Positions 47,321 through 58,244 of a stretch of DNA of 64,000 nt are shown piece after piece. The position numbers were made by a program, and so were the translations under genes. A model generated the notes under the pieces. It was not told where the DNA came from and made no database searches. It saw nothing but the letters and a program-made list of their open reading frames with translations. Each line of letters opens with the position of its first letter. Positions within the stretch are counted from its first letter, which is position 1. The DNA is from Armillaria gallica (taxonomy: Eukaryota; Basidiomycota; Agaricomycetes; Agaricales; Physalacriaceae): positions 620,001 through 684,000 of the forward strand of contig JBANDB010000001.1 in assembly GCA_037576215.1 (NCBI GenBank), given 5' to 3'.

Positions 47321-47579
47321 CTCGTGGTCCGTGCGTATGGCTGTATGTTTCACAGTGTCTCACCTTACATGACCACATCCACTTATGACGTGTTACTTCG
47401 GAATGCGTCGCTGGTCCTTTGTGTTGTTTTTTTTTTTTCACTTGTCCCTATAACACTTTAAATCCGTGAGACGTCCTTGGCTGGCAACTGAGGGTATCAC
47501 AGCGGCATGAAGTGTTGTAGTCTGTGACACGTTTAGTGGCGGCACAGAATCCCGGCGTTCCTTTTTGGGACCTTGTCCG

Positions 47580-47602
47580 GTTATCTATCTATCTATCTAT
47601 CT
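47580..47602 (+). repeat. (ATCT)n microsatellite
   Basis: Five ATCT units run in a row, directly upstream of the second copy of the 4-kb duplication. Confidence 0.9.
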
Positions 47603-47619
47603 TCGAGAAAAACACCCGC

Positions 47620-49390
47620 TCTCAGGGTCAGTATCAAAATGGGCCCTCCTCCTCTATTATTCGCTCTACAGTACCACTCTAGCTTCAGAACGAAACAAGA
47701 GCTTGGTTTCACCAAAATCGAATAACGACAGACGACGCCAGCCTATCGTAGACTCGTAAACTACAACGAACTTTTCTCGAGCCCTTCCTCTTCACGTACC
47801 GATCTTACAGCGGGATGCAATTGTCAGCAGGCACCATTACAATATCTCCCATGGCAGCTGGCGCGCGCTGTGAAAAGAAGTTTGGTTCCTGGGTGATACT
47901 ACTTCGACATTCAAGTCAACAATCATTTTGGGCGTCGCCGCTCGAACTGGTTCCTTGGCCTAGCTAGTCCGGCTTTATTTTTATATACTCGCGGAACTCG
48001 TATCTGTATACTAGTTCCTGTGTTATCAAAGTGGATCACGCCTAATGTTGGGTCCGTCTTGCTAGATCCGACCGTACAAGAGGGAGAATGCTAGATGACT
48101 GGCGATAATTGCCGGACAACTGCTACGAATATCGTGGAATGCGGACAAGTTGAAGTACGGTAAATGCTATGAATCCTGCCCCAAGGTGCAGGTGACGTGG
48201 TCACGGAGGGACCGCCCCACGCCCAACACTCCCGGTGCTCTCCATGAATCATCGCGATGGCACCATCAGGGAACGTGTACAGTCTTGCACGAAAGGAAAA
48301 ATAGGACTAACTAAGTCGGGCTTCGGGCTTCGGGCTTATATTCTGACCGACCTGGGCGCTCTCGGCGATGACTTCAGTCTTTGTTCAGTCTACGGCTAGT
48401 ATCTGGATGATCTCTGAACCCCTTGATGCACCTTTGAAAGTCCCTTTATACTAACCAAGTCAGATGCTTATTTCTGCTTTACTCGTACCTATGGTAAAGA
48501 CTGTACGCGATCTTGGCTGTCAGTATAGCACCTGGTCATCTAAGGCCCCTTGTGAAAAGAAGTTCAGTACATCCTGGCGGCTATCTCTTGACGATGGACC
48601 TCGTTCTTGTCTTCTGGTGATGTCATCTAAAGATACTAAATTACTAGTATGCGTGACCCCAAGAGCAACTATGCTGAGTACTGTTCTCAAAACGTTCACT
48701 CTCAAGGCTTCTCCGTTAGTATTTGTTTCTGTTACCGTGTCCGTCCTTCAGCTATTTTCCCAAATGATGAGTTTGCATGTCTTCACTCACCTCAAAACTC
48801 CCTAGATCAGCGGTTTTGCCGAATTCGAAGTGGAATTCGTCGTCTGGGAAAAAAAGCACCCTCAGAGCCGACCTTCGGCTGCTGATCTTACCAGGTATTT
48901 ATGGCTATCTTAGAACCCCTCTCACGCGGCTTTGCAAGTCCCAACGTTCAATGTTTCTATTCTGGCGAAACAAACCATCGTGAGCTTCGACTTCGATTTA
49001 TTTTTGATTTTGAATGACTCTTTAAACTCATCGTGTGTCCGAGTCACACATACGATCAAACAGAGATCATGTTCTTATTGATTATGTCAAGAATCACAGC
49101 GACAGGCCGTCTCTGCTGGGCACACAATATTCCAGCCTTCCCTATGCTTGTTTGCCTCAGTATTTAATACTGAACCACCTGTAAAATGGTAGCGCCTTCA
49201 AGTGATTCCATGCCGCTCATGGCCAAAGGCTCATAACCACTAGCGTGGCTTGTAACTACAATACTCCGATGGATCAAGTGCCTTCTGCTGCGCTTTGAAC
49301 AGTACTACTCGATATGTCAAGCGCTTTCTGCCGGAAACACGGAAATCTCTTGAACACTCCACGATACAAGATATCATCGCGGGTCCGAGT
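47620..49390. repeat. Flank of micro-gene copy 3; right part of the 4-kb direct duplication
   Basis: Patches match 44095-45370. A 113-codon plus-strand frame (48464-48805) is not conserved in the partner. No gene was identified. Confidence 0.45.
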
Positions 49391-49400
49391 CTTGCTAGTT

Positions 49401-49406
49401 TATAAA
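49401..49406 (+). promoter_or_regulatory. TATA box of micro-gene copy 3
   Basis: TATAAA lies 94 bp upstream of the ATG, at nearly the same distance as in copy 2. Confidence 0.5.
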
Positions 49407-49494
49407 CAGGAAGATCGACTATCGCCTCTCCATCCTCCCACTTGCCTTTCAACATCACAACAAACCCTCATCTTCTCTTTACCGCCCTTTTACG

Positions 49495-50013
49495 ATGTGC
49501 CACGGTCGCCAGTGAGCTACATCTCACCGCTGCATCCACTCTCTCAATAAATCATTTTTCAGAGTCAGGAATGTCTACATCCGACGTGGCCATGCTTTCA
49601 GTCTTGTGCGTCCTTTAGCCAAACATATAAACTTCTGCTGACTCCCAACAACTCAGCCCGAAGAATATGTATAGCGATGTATTTCCATGCGCGCTGCATT
49701 TATATCATTTTTTGCCGCCTTTCTTTCTAGATTCGATGTGAGCAATCCAACTGCAAGTTTAGCCTTTTCCATCCTGCGAGCTGCAAACCGCCGGCTTGTC
49801 TGCAGACCTGTTGGCAGTAGTAAGTCTGTACCATCTGGCGCCCTGTGAATTTGTATTAAGCAATCTTTTACAGTCGTCGCTTTCCTGAACAGTACTGTGC
49901 GATTTCAATCACTTCAACATTTCTATTCTTCACTGCTAACATTCTCGACAGCCCCCCACATCGATTCATTTTGCCCCGCTCGTAGTTACTACCAGCCAAA
50001 CCATGACTGCTGA
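49495..50013 (+). CDS. Cysteine-rich micro-protein, copy 3 (6 exons, two cysteines lost)
   Basis: Exons 49495-49511, 49563-49605, 49657-49668, 49731-49819, 49874-49896 and 49952-50013 give 81 residues. The first five exon lengths equal those of copies 1 and 2, and every intron keeps GT-AG. It differs from copy 2 at two of the shared cysteines: Cys14 is Arg (RRGH instead of RCGH) and Cys72 is Arg (CPAR instead of CPTC). The C-terminus is shorter. Splicing is intact but two putative ligands are gone, so the protein may have lost its fold or changed role. TATA box at 49401. Confidence 0.75.
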
Positions 50014-50019
50014 CAAGGC

Positions 50020-50610
50020 ACTAGCTTGACTCCATACCAAGCATACATGCACAGTGGAATGATAGCAAAAAACTAGTATTTGATCAATCTGGGTTCGTGT
50101 GTACTACTTGCAACGCTCACGGCCTCAGTGTGCGCTTCTAACAACTTACTGGTAGAGCTGCCTCAGTGCCTGATTTACATTAAATTCCAATCGAGCCAAT
50201 GATCGGTTTTATATAACCGAGGTATCTTACGGTATTTCTCCAGTTGCTTGACACCCGAGCAAAGAACGTCCCCACGTCCCATCAACGGCAACCTAACACT
50301 CGGAGTGCCATGATATCCCCTTCAGACTCGGACGCACGAGTAACTTAGGTTGCGACGAGACGTGTTACAGAGCTTTCCACACCCCACGTCGGTATGCCAG
50401 GAAACTAGATCCATGTACAGACTAAGATGCCAGTCAGTGGTGGCTTAATAGAATACAGAATCCAAAAAAAGTTAACCAAATTGAGCGCGACGATCAATCA
50501 TCAGTCGTGAAGACCAAGGCCTAGACATCCCTGAAGAGTCAAATATAGGACGTTGTCGTAAGAAAGCGTAAGAACGACGATTCCGGCAATGATGATCTCG
50601 AAAGTATGAT
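50020..50610. other. No gene seen
   Basis: Intergenic. A 65-codon minus frame ending at 50472 has no support. Confidence 0.5.
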
Positions 50611-50616
50611 ATCCGG

Positions 50617-51080
50617 CTACAACAAAATTGCGTGTTTAAATTTACCGACAGGCGTGGGTGTACAATCACTAGTTGGAAAGTGACTTCGAAGAAGCTGAAG
50701 GATCATCGTCCCGGTTGGGATGAGCACGGGCCCAGAGGAGGGGTATGTTTTGTCGAGGTAGGCTGCTATGGCAGCAGAGTCGGAGATGGCGGCGCCGGTG
50801 GAGTCGTCTTGGATGATGGGTATGGTGTAGAAGGACGAGATGCCATCGGGCTTGGCGCTAGTGGGCAAAGTGCCGATATTTTTGGCAAGAGCTCGGTGTC
50901 GGGGAGCTCGACATAGACAGTCTGGGGCATGCTCTTCAAGGCGCACCTAACATTGACCGGTTAGTTTCAGAACATGCCTGCGGCGAGATATACCCGTACC
51001 TAGTCCGCCAGGCAATCATAGTTCCCGGATAATCGACTGCCTTGGACGGTAGTGACGCTTCATTTTACGCTGAACACCAT
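50617..51080 (-). pseudogene. Glutathione S-transferase N-domain fragment
   Basis: An upstream exon ends at 51000 (YPGTMIAWRTR). A 53-nt GT-AG intron (50999-50947, branch CTAAC) follows, then an exon from 50946 reading CALKSMPQTVYVELPDTELL. A 1-nt frameshift near 50888 follows, and the protein resumes with AKNIGTLPTSAKPDG, FYTIPIIQDDSTG and ISDSAAIAAYLDKTYPS. The last matches the GST motif with the glutathione-contacting Ser (DS). The thioredoxin-like N-domain is thus nearly complete, but the C-terminal helical domain is missing and the frame is broken. It would have conjugated glutathione or reduced substrates in the cytosol. Confidence 0.7.
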
Positions 51081-51089
51081 GACGGAACA

Positions 51090-51800
51090 CCCTGACACTG
51101 CGTGTATGCGCTGTTTTCGAGGTGAGAAGGTTTGGTCACACCTGTGTGGCGGTATGCCAACGGTTTCTAGTAGCACAGTCCAATCGTAGGAGCGGAGGCC
51201 TTCGAATTCCAATGTACAATGTAGTGCCTATGTTATCCGTCACATTCATCGCTCGCTGCAGAGATGGGGAAAGCATACCTAAGTCCCCGACTTTATAGAG
51301 CAGCCCTACCATCAGACGACGGTCAAGAAAAGCGAGACTAGCTCCTGTTCGTTCCACGTGTGGTCCAGATCTACAGCAAGCGAAGATCTAAGCCAAGAAA
51401 AAGGGATGCAAACGATCGACGGCTCCCTAGTTATAGTGTTCCGCTACATTCAAACCACGGTGTCGCCGAAATGCGCTTCCTCCCAATGACAAAGTCATCT
51501 CGCGCCACCGGTTCATTGGCAAGGTTCTCTTTGATTCACCCATCCGGCTTCGTCATCGAAAACTCGCCGCCGACGCGTCGTTCACCTTGACCGATCTGCC
51601 CGCACAGAAAGATGTGTGGAAGGAGAGACAACATGGCACTGAGAAGGCGAATCACGGTTGCACAAACCAGAGCTCGCCTTGTCGTGATAGGCGGTTATGG
51701 CAGACGAGTAAGGAACAACGGCCGTCAGCGGTAGAACCGCGCCTGATAGAGACTAATGGCAAAGCTCCCAATGACCAAACGCAGCGTCCCGTTGAATGAG
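51090..51800. other. No gene seen
   Basis: Short frames such as 51136-51357 (minus) and 51360-51590 (plus) are without domain or partner. 51670-51700 resembles the agctcgccttgtcgtgata context at 42088. Confidence 0.4.
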
Positions 51801-51802
51801 TT

Positions 51803-52020
51803 GAGTCGTCGACTGGTCAGCGGAGAGCTTTAGCTTTAGGACCTCACGCGCACGATTTTGGGTTTTTGAGTTCAAGTTCAGAATTTGCTTGATACTCTTT
51901 ATCTCTTAATCCACTGACAGACGCGCCCAAACTTGATCTGTAGTCTTGGCGCGACCTGTATATATGCAAAGATCCCCGGCAGACTATATCAAAGCCAACC
52001 AAAGCTCTATAAAACGTTAC
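51803..52020. repeat. Flank copy with LINE deletion scar
   Basis: 51803-51976 matches 37851-38150 (itself with gaps). After the ggcag at about 51980 the sequence actatatcaaagccaacc matches the truncated 5' end of the LINE at 39820-39840, followed by the same junction into unit A. This copy once held the LINE and lost about 1.67 kb of it. A run of ten C lies at 52021. Confidence 0.75.
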
Positions 52021-52029
52021 CCCCCCCCC

Positions 52030-52430
52030 CAGCTTCGGATCCCCTCTAGTGTTGGTATACTATCCAAGTTCTCGATGATGTGAAATTAAACGATAGTGGG
52101 TTCAGAGAAAACAGCGCCAGACATGAACGGCAAAGCACGTTTTATCGGTCTGCTTTGTTGAGGGAGATACCAAACTTTGCGACGTGCGTTTAGACCCGGA
52201 GCTGGATGAGAGAATGGGGCGAGTCTGGCAGCACGAAATCTCGGTCAGAGAGTAGCGCGCTCTACCTGCCCACGGCTTCTCCCGCTCAGCCTCGTTTTCG
52301 AGAATACACTGCCGTATCGTGAAGGATAGCCGGAAGGGTCGATTACTGCACTTGAGAAAGCATGAGTGCGCGCCTGGAAGGGGGGACGTCCGGTCGAGAT
52401 GGGGGTGGGGAAGAGCTTAGAGGTTTGGAA
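52030..52430 (-). repeat. Repeat unit A, copy 6
   Basis: It is nearly collinear with copy 5 (39880-40260). Frames are short. Confidence 0.45.
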
Positions 52431-52444
52431 CTAGTCGTATAGGT

Positions 52445-53600
52445 TGGTTCATGCTCTTCAAGAGGGCACCGCTCAACACCTCCGCCGAACTTTCCTTGAC
52501 ACCCAAGTCTTCGACGACGCGGTCATGCTTAGCGGTGTTCTCGCCCGCGCCAGAGAACTGGATGACTTTGGCACAAGTAGCGTGCAGTCTCAGATGGAAC
52601 GGGGAGGTTCTCGTTGTCTGGGGCGGTGAATGTCATTTCTGGGGGTAGAGAGAGTTGGGTTGCATTGCGTAGTGGTCCTGGATGGACGTGAGGGTGAGAT
52701 TGCGCAGGATAGGGTGGTGTACATGGTCATGATCCTTCATGGACATCGGATTGCATTGTCATGATATTGGAAAGACAGTGTACGTTGGTGCCATTGACAT
52801 GGCCAAAGCACTTCAGGATGGCCAACACTGAAGCGAGCTGAAAAGGATAGGCCTATGAGTATCATCGGTGGCGTAGAAAAATAGACGACCGCGCACCTCC
52901 TTGTTGCTGGAGTCTTCGTTGAGATAGGTGGGCTCTGGCGCAATGTGTGTACACTACGCCTGCTTCCTCAATCTCATCGATGGAAGCCGAAACCTCGGAG
53001 AGCGTGTCCTGATCGTAGCTGCCAGACACTACACACCGAAACCGGTCTCGGACGAGAGCCTGGGGAGATGTGAGTTCTCAACGAGTGCTAGTGAGCGCTT
53101 GAGCATGCACGGTTGCCACTCACGAGATCCTTTGCCTCTTTATGCATTATGGGTCTTCGGTGCCTCCTTCGAATCTCTCATAGGTTCATCGCGCTACGGA
53201 GGATCTGAGGAGGCGAGTGAACTTGTTGACTAGTTTCGTATCAAGGCTAGGCGTATTGTACAGAGAGATGGAGAACTTACAGGGACGGATAAAATACTCG
53301 ATGAAAGTCTGTCCGAGTTGGGAGAGCTTCGCGTAGTCTCATGCGCATGAGTGTAAGGCCTTGACGAGCGCGGTGCTGGAGGGAGAGTGGATGATCAATC
53401 GATCAAGTAGCCCAGTGTCCGCGCGTAACTAGACTCGAACTACTCCCTAGCTAAGTTGATCGATTGTCATCAACTGGTGGTGGGACTGGTTCGAGTCTAG
53501 CGCGTAACCCAGCGCGGCGCTGTCGGCTGGGGCGGACTTTTCAAACTCGAGACAGATGTTGTATGCATCCGATAGGACGTCCGGGATGGTTGTGGTGGGA
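52445..53600 (-). pseudogene. HNH-nuclease-like gene remnant, copy 6
   Basis: One frame reads THIAPEPTYLNEDSSNKEV (near 52940-52890), the first-His region, while the preceding VEEAGVVYTHC lies in another frame, the same break as in copies 4 and 5. Downstream HNH motifs are eroded. A 70-bp hairpin element sits in the N-terminal region (53430-53499). Confidence 0.6.
53430..53499. mobile_element. 70-bp hairpin TIR element with 9-bp TSD
   Basis: TAGACTCGAAC at the left and GTTCGAGTCTA at the right bound 70 bp, and the perfect 9-mer GCGCGTAAC flanks both sides (53421-53429 and 53500-53508). All sister HNH copies have a single gcgtaaac-like site there (for example 8038 and 41240). The interior holds a second inverted pair, GTTGAT and ATCAAC. 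A 9-bp duplication points to a Mutator-like transposase acting in trans. Confidence 0.8.
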
Positions 53601-53619
53601 GGGAGGCTAAATTTGGTTT

Positions 53620-55265
53620 TGTTTGACTCCTCTCACGATCAAAAATCGAGCGTCCTCTTCGTGCGTTCACTACGCGTCAACTCGTGTTGTTCCTTACTCC
53701 CATGGATTCGAACGTTCGTACAGAGTGCCATCATCAACGAGCTAGATTCTCCAACGCGATGAACACTGCAATGCGCGCCTTTTTGATACCTCGCCTGAGA
53801 AAAGCCAGCACGGGCATCACCATCGAAGGCCCCGATTAGCCTGACCAGTACCGTACCAGACAAGACTCCGCACAGTGCTTCGCTCGATACCAGCAAAGGC
53901 GCATATATGCAGAACTTTGATGTCAAAAAGAAATGGGATGGGTGTGTGTCCATTTCTTCTCTCGCAGAGGACGAATCTCATAATCTAGGGTGCGACAGAC
54001 TCTAAGAGTACACTTCCTGACAAGACGCCACGGAGACGTCCTTCCGCTACGTTTTGGTCCATGGCCTTGCCGCGGCATGGACGACCAGCCGCGATTAAGC
54101 GCTACCGTGACATCGAAGGCCATCATCTCATGGAAGTTCTTCCCCGGCGATATCATCGTGTGCTTGCAGCGCGTCTACCCAGGGAATGAGGTGCGTGTAC
54201 ATTCACCGACTCACTTCGTCGCTGATGAATCGATGTCGCAGCCCACTGTCCAATGACCATCATGCAATGCTCTCCAAAATGCCGCCGTCACCACAATGTC
54301 GCCGTCTCCTGGACCATCGCGACAAGACATACACCTTCCCACCAACTCTCCCTCTCCAGAGCGATAATCGGCTTCTGATTCTCTCCAGCCATTTTCCCTC
54401 CCGGGCTTTCTGTCGAGGAAGGACATCCTGTTTACACCCATCGGCATATGATGGAGTGCTGGTAAACTCCTCAATAATCGGCTTTTGATTCCCCTCCGGC
54501 CTTCCCTCCTCCTTCCCGAGCTTTCCGTCAATTCGACCAGAACAGGCTGCCATCATCAACGAGCCTGATTCTCCACGCGAGCACGTCCTACCACTGCAAT
54601 GCGCACTTTGTTGATATCTTGGCTGACAAAAGCCAGCACTGGCATCACCGTCGAAGGCTTGGCCAACACTACACTCGGCTCTTCCTTTCACCACCTGCGC
54701 ACGAAAATGAAGGAGTCCATGTCTGTATCGCATCTGTAGGACCCCGGTCAACGCGATAGTGTGATCACACTAGAACGAGCCTTTGTGTATGGTGTGGTCC
54801 CTGCCGTTCCTTATTGGGACCTCGGTGCATCGGTAACAGCACCGTAGTCGCTTATCACGACAAGGCGAGCTCCTCTGGTCGGTGCTCATACCAGCGTGTA
54901 TGGTTCAGCTCGACGCAATGGTCGAAGCTTTCGCTCTCTTCCCGTCATTTTCCCGTACCAGCGATGTCTGCCGGTCCGAAAGACTCGTTCCTTTGGTCGT
55001 CGAGGAAGGGCGATCTCCCAAACCCGGGCACGTCTTTCATTGGCAGTACAGAAAGAATGATATGGATAATGTCCCCGCTTTCGCTCCCCTTCGATCGCGC
55101 ATGAGGGATCTGACATGGTGGCCTAAATCACAGGCTTAGTCACTCGCTTCCTGCATGCTGAAATTGAAAGCTAGGGACGGACGAAGTGTGGTTGTATAGG
55201 AAGAAGGGAGGTCGGTGAGAAACGAGCCCTGCGGAGGCTCCCTGCTCCGCCTATCTATCATTCAA
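53620..55265 (-). repeat. X and Y units, copy 6
   Basis: 53639-53953 (minus) is a 104-codon frame reading RLIGAFDGDARAGFSQ. 54260-54751 (minus) is the longest open form, 163 codons, containing GQAFDGDASAGFCQPRYQ and the RKPG-like tail. The orientation agrees with copy 1, confirming that copy 5 is the inverted one. Confidence 0.5.
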
Positions 55266-55269
55266 TCTC

Positions 55270-57690
55270 TCGGTCTTAATCACACAGCAAGTCGACGTCT
55301 ATCCCGAGCCAAGTTTCCTCTATAGCGTCAAGCTATTCTTATGTGCCCTTTCAACCAATGGTTTGAAGTTTTCAGGATATAACGTCATAGGCTTACGCAT
55401 AGTCACCCATCAAAGCTCGCTTGCGCCGTCGATACGGGCCCCGACCTCTTGGTTTTTCGTTCAGTCTCAACGGTGGAAGCCACCTGTCGTCAGAGAAGAA
55501 AACCGACGGAGACTTGATAGCAATTCGCTATAGTTCAAGTTTGGGTATGAGCGCCAAATTCCATATACCACTCCCCGAATATGTGTCGCACTATTCGTTA
55601 CTATTGGTCCGCGACGGGGACCTCATGGCCTCCGACCCCGGTCCATACATTTCACTTCCTGCTATTGCAGAGCTCTTCACTCTTAAGCAGCACCGGCCGA
55701 CAAAAGCGCGGTCCTACTTTCTCTCCGTCATCCTCGCGGATACATTCTACTATTCACAACGATCCTGCAAGCGTCTTCGTTGCCATTCCGCACCACTGTC
55801 GATAACCCGAAAGTGTCCTCAACCTGCGGACGACGGTGCTGAAGCCATGAAGGGGAGGCCAAAGGACCTACCCTCGAAACCTCGCAAAGACTGAACGCTG
55901 ATATGGGCATTGATGAAACATCAAAGCGTAACCTAAACTTAGGCGGGTGATTTCCCCGACACCCAGCCCTACGTGACCATCCCCTCCGTTAATCAAGTGC
56001 AATACGGTACTCTTGAATATGCGGCCCGCTACGTATCAGCCCAACTATGCTTACGGGACGGACCACTGGTGTATTGCCGCACCTAGTGCAGAGGTGTCGT
56101 GGGTGGGAACTGAGTTGGACATGCTGTTGAAGGGAGACAGACGGGTGGTGCTACGAAGGAAAGCACACTGTATGATTTGATTCGTACCTACCAGGCGGTT
56201 GATTTTCACGACCGTGAGGACACCTAGCCCTACGCGACCCACTGATCCCACAATCCCTCCGTTAAGGAACTCTACCAAGTGCCTCTTCAATATGCGAATG
56301 TTTCGGAAACGTCGCCACGTGTCAGCCCAACTTCGACGACGGGACTCTGCGCCGGACCACTGGTGTATTGCTGACCTTTTCAATTCAATCTCACGATACC
56401 GCTGTCTTACGCCATCCAGGACGGATTCACCGGCGCCTTTGTCCCTCGCCTATCAAGAACATGTACCCTTCTCTGATTGAAGCTCTTGCTCCATCCCCGT
56501 AACTGTCCGCGTGGAAACAGTATGCGAAGAAGCTGCGATTGTGGACAAAGGTGAAAGTAAACATCGGGAGGATGAGGCTCGACACGATGATTTATATTTA
56601 CGCGTCTTGGGGGCAGGAGCTTCCTGCTATAGTTGCTTTACTCTCCCCAAACGTAATCTTGCCCCCGTTAACAAACCGCGGGAGTCTTATTCATGCCATC
56701 CATAAGAGGGTGTCCGAAAACCCGGAAGATTCCAGATGCGGATAGTTTCAATTACTACCACCCCACGCAGAGTCTCGCGATGCACATCACAGTGGTATAA
56801 GCCTTCGTGGGACGCAGGAGCCTCCCCGACCCCAGTCCATATGTGCGCTCTCTACACGGTGTAGCCCCTGCTCTCCTCATGACGTGGGAAATTGACCTGA
56901 CAGCGACGTTTTCACAAATACAGAGGATAGAAACGATGAACATACAAACCTGTTTCCCTCTATCTGAGCTGTGTTTGTGTAGATGTCTAGACCTGCGGCA
57001 GGACAAAGCGCCGACATCCTTTGGTCAAAGATGAAATCGAACGCCCTAGTGCTCCAATCAGGTGGATAACCCTTTCGCGAGGATGGTATCCCTGAATATG
57101 TGACCCTTCCGGAAATGACTGATGCTCGCTACGTGTCAGCCAAACTATACCGACAGGACGCTACGACAGATCACTGGTGTATTGCCGCACCTTTCAGATC
57201 AATCTCATGTCGACGTCAGGGCGCTGTTCTACACTGTTCCCACCATACAAGACGACTTCGCCGGCCCCGTTGTTACTCGCCTATCCACGATGGTGGGCTA
57301 TAGCGCTCCAGCCATCTCCGGCACAACGATTGAAGTTCTCGCACCACTCCCGCAAGTTATCTGGGACCATTGCACCTGAAGAAGATGTGACGTAGAACTT
57401 CCCTCCAAACATAATCTCGCCCCCGTTGACGATTAGGGTCAAACCCGTGGTCTAATTCATTAACAGAGGGAGCTCACCGCTTCAGTACCTGTCCGAAATT
57501 CCGGAAATTTCCAGATGTGGATAGTTTCATTACCACCACCTTACGAAGGGCTCGAAATATGGTATGAGCCATAACATGTCAGGGGCCGGGCCCCTCCTTA
57601 TTGTGCCGGTAACAACGCAACATCAACGCTTTACTGTACGCGCATTCTTTATGACCACCCCGGCGGAGAGACCCTTGCATAAGGTAGCTA
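55270..57690 (+). pseudogene. Degenerate coding-like region with GST-like motif, copy 2
   Basis: It matches 9770-11290 but holds about 0.9 kb more: the cgctacgtgtcagccaaact unit occurs three times (near 56030, 56318 and 57128) against once in copy 1. A reading at 57122-57379 contains FYTVPTIQDDFAGPVV, like the GST fragment at 50.8 kb. Frame 55421-55894 (157 codons) is not recognised. Confidence 0.3.
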
Positions 57691-58244
57691 TCCAATAATC
57701 GAATTTTCAGTGACTTGGCTGATGCGCTTTTTCAGGCTATTTCAACGAGACGTTTGGTGGGTATCCATATTCACGAAACCAACGTTTCTGTTCAGGCCCA
57801 CGGAAAACATTGTCGTGTCTACTGAGCAATAAGAGTACAATCCAAGAGAAGGATCCGAAGAAAACTGAGGTCCCCGCTCCCACAGGTCCGCCGATTTCTG
57901 ACGACGACTCGCCTTCTCTGACTCGGAGTAGGGTAGGGCTTTTGAGTGGCTCTTCCCATAAGGGTCAGTGTACTGTTTTCTCCATCATCTCAATGTTGGT
58001 CTCCGCCGAAATGTATAGATCTAAACAGCCGTAGATTATAGTCACTCTTATGGGCCGTTCGAACGAGCCAATCTTATGTGCACTTGGAGATCGGACATGA
58101 TCTCGGAAATTGGAAACTTTACGCGTTGGAAATATACGTTGACACATGTGTGCGAAGATTTCTTAGAAGTGGGGAACCGGCTGCAATTCAATTAGGATTT
58201 TGCCTACTGCGCACACTCCCTTCAACTTGCATCCGTCTATCAGG
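57690..58244. promoter_or_regulatory. Uninterrupted 5' flank of hydrolase copy 2
   Basis: It is collinear with 11290-11742 plus 13289-13423, without the TIR element. It serves as the empty-site reference. No clear TATA box was seen. Confidence 0.45.
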
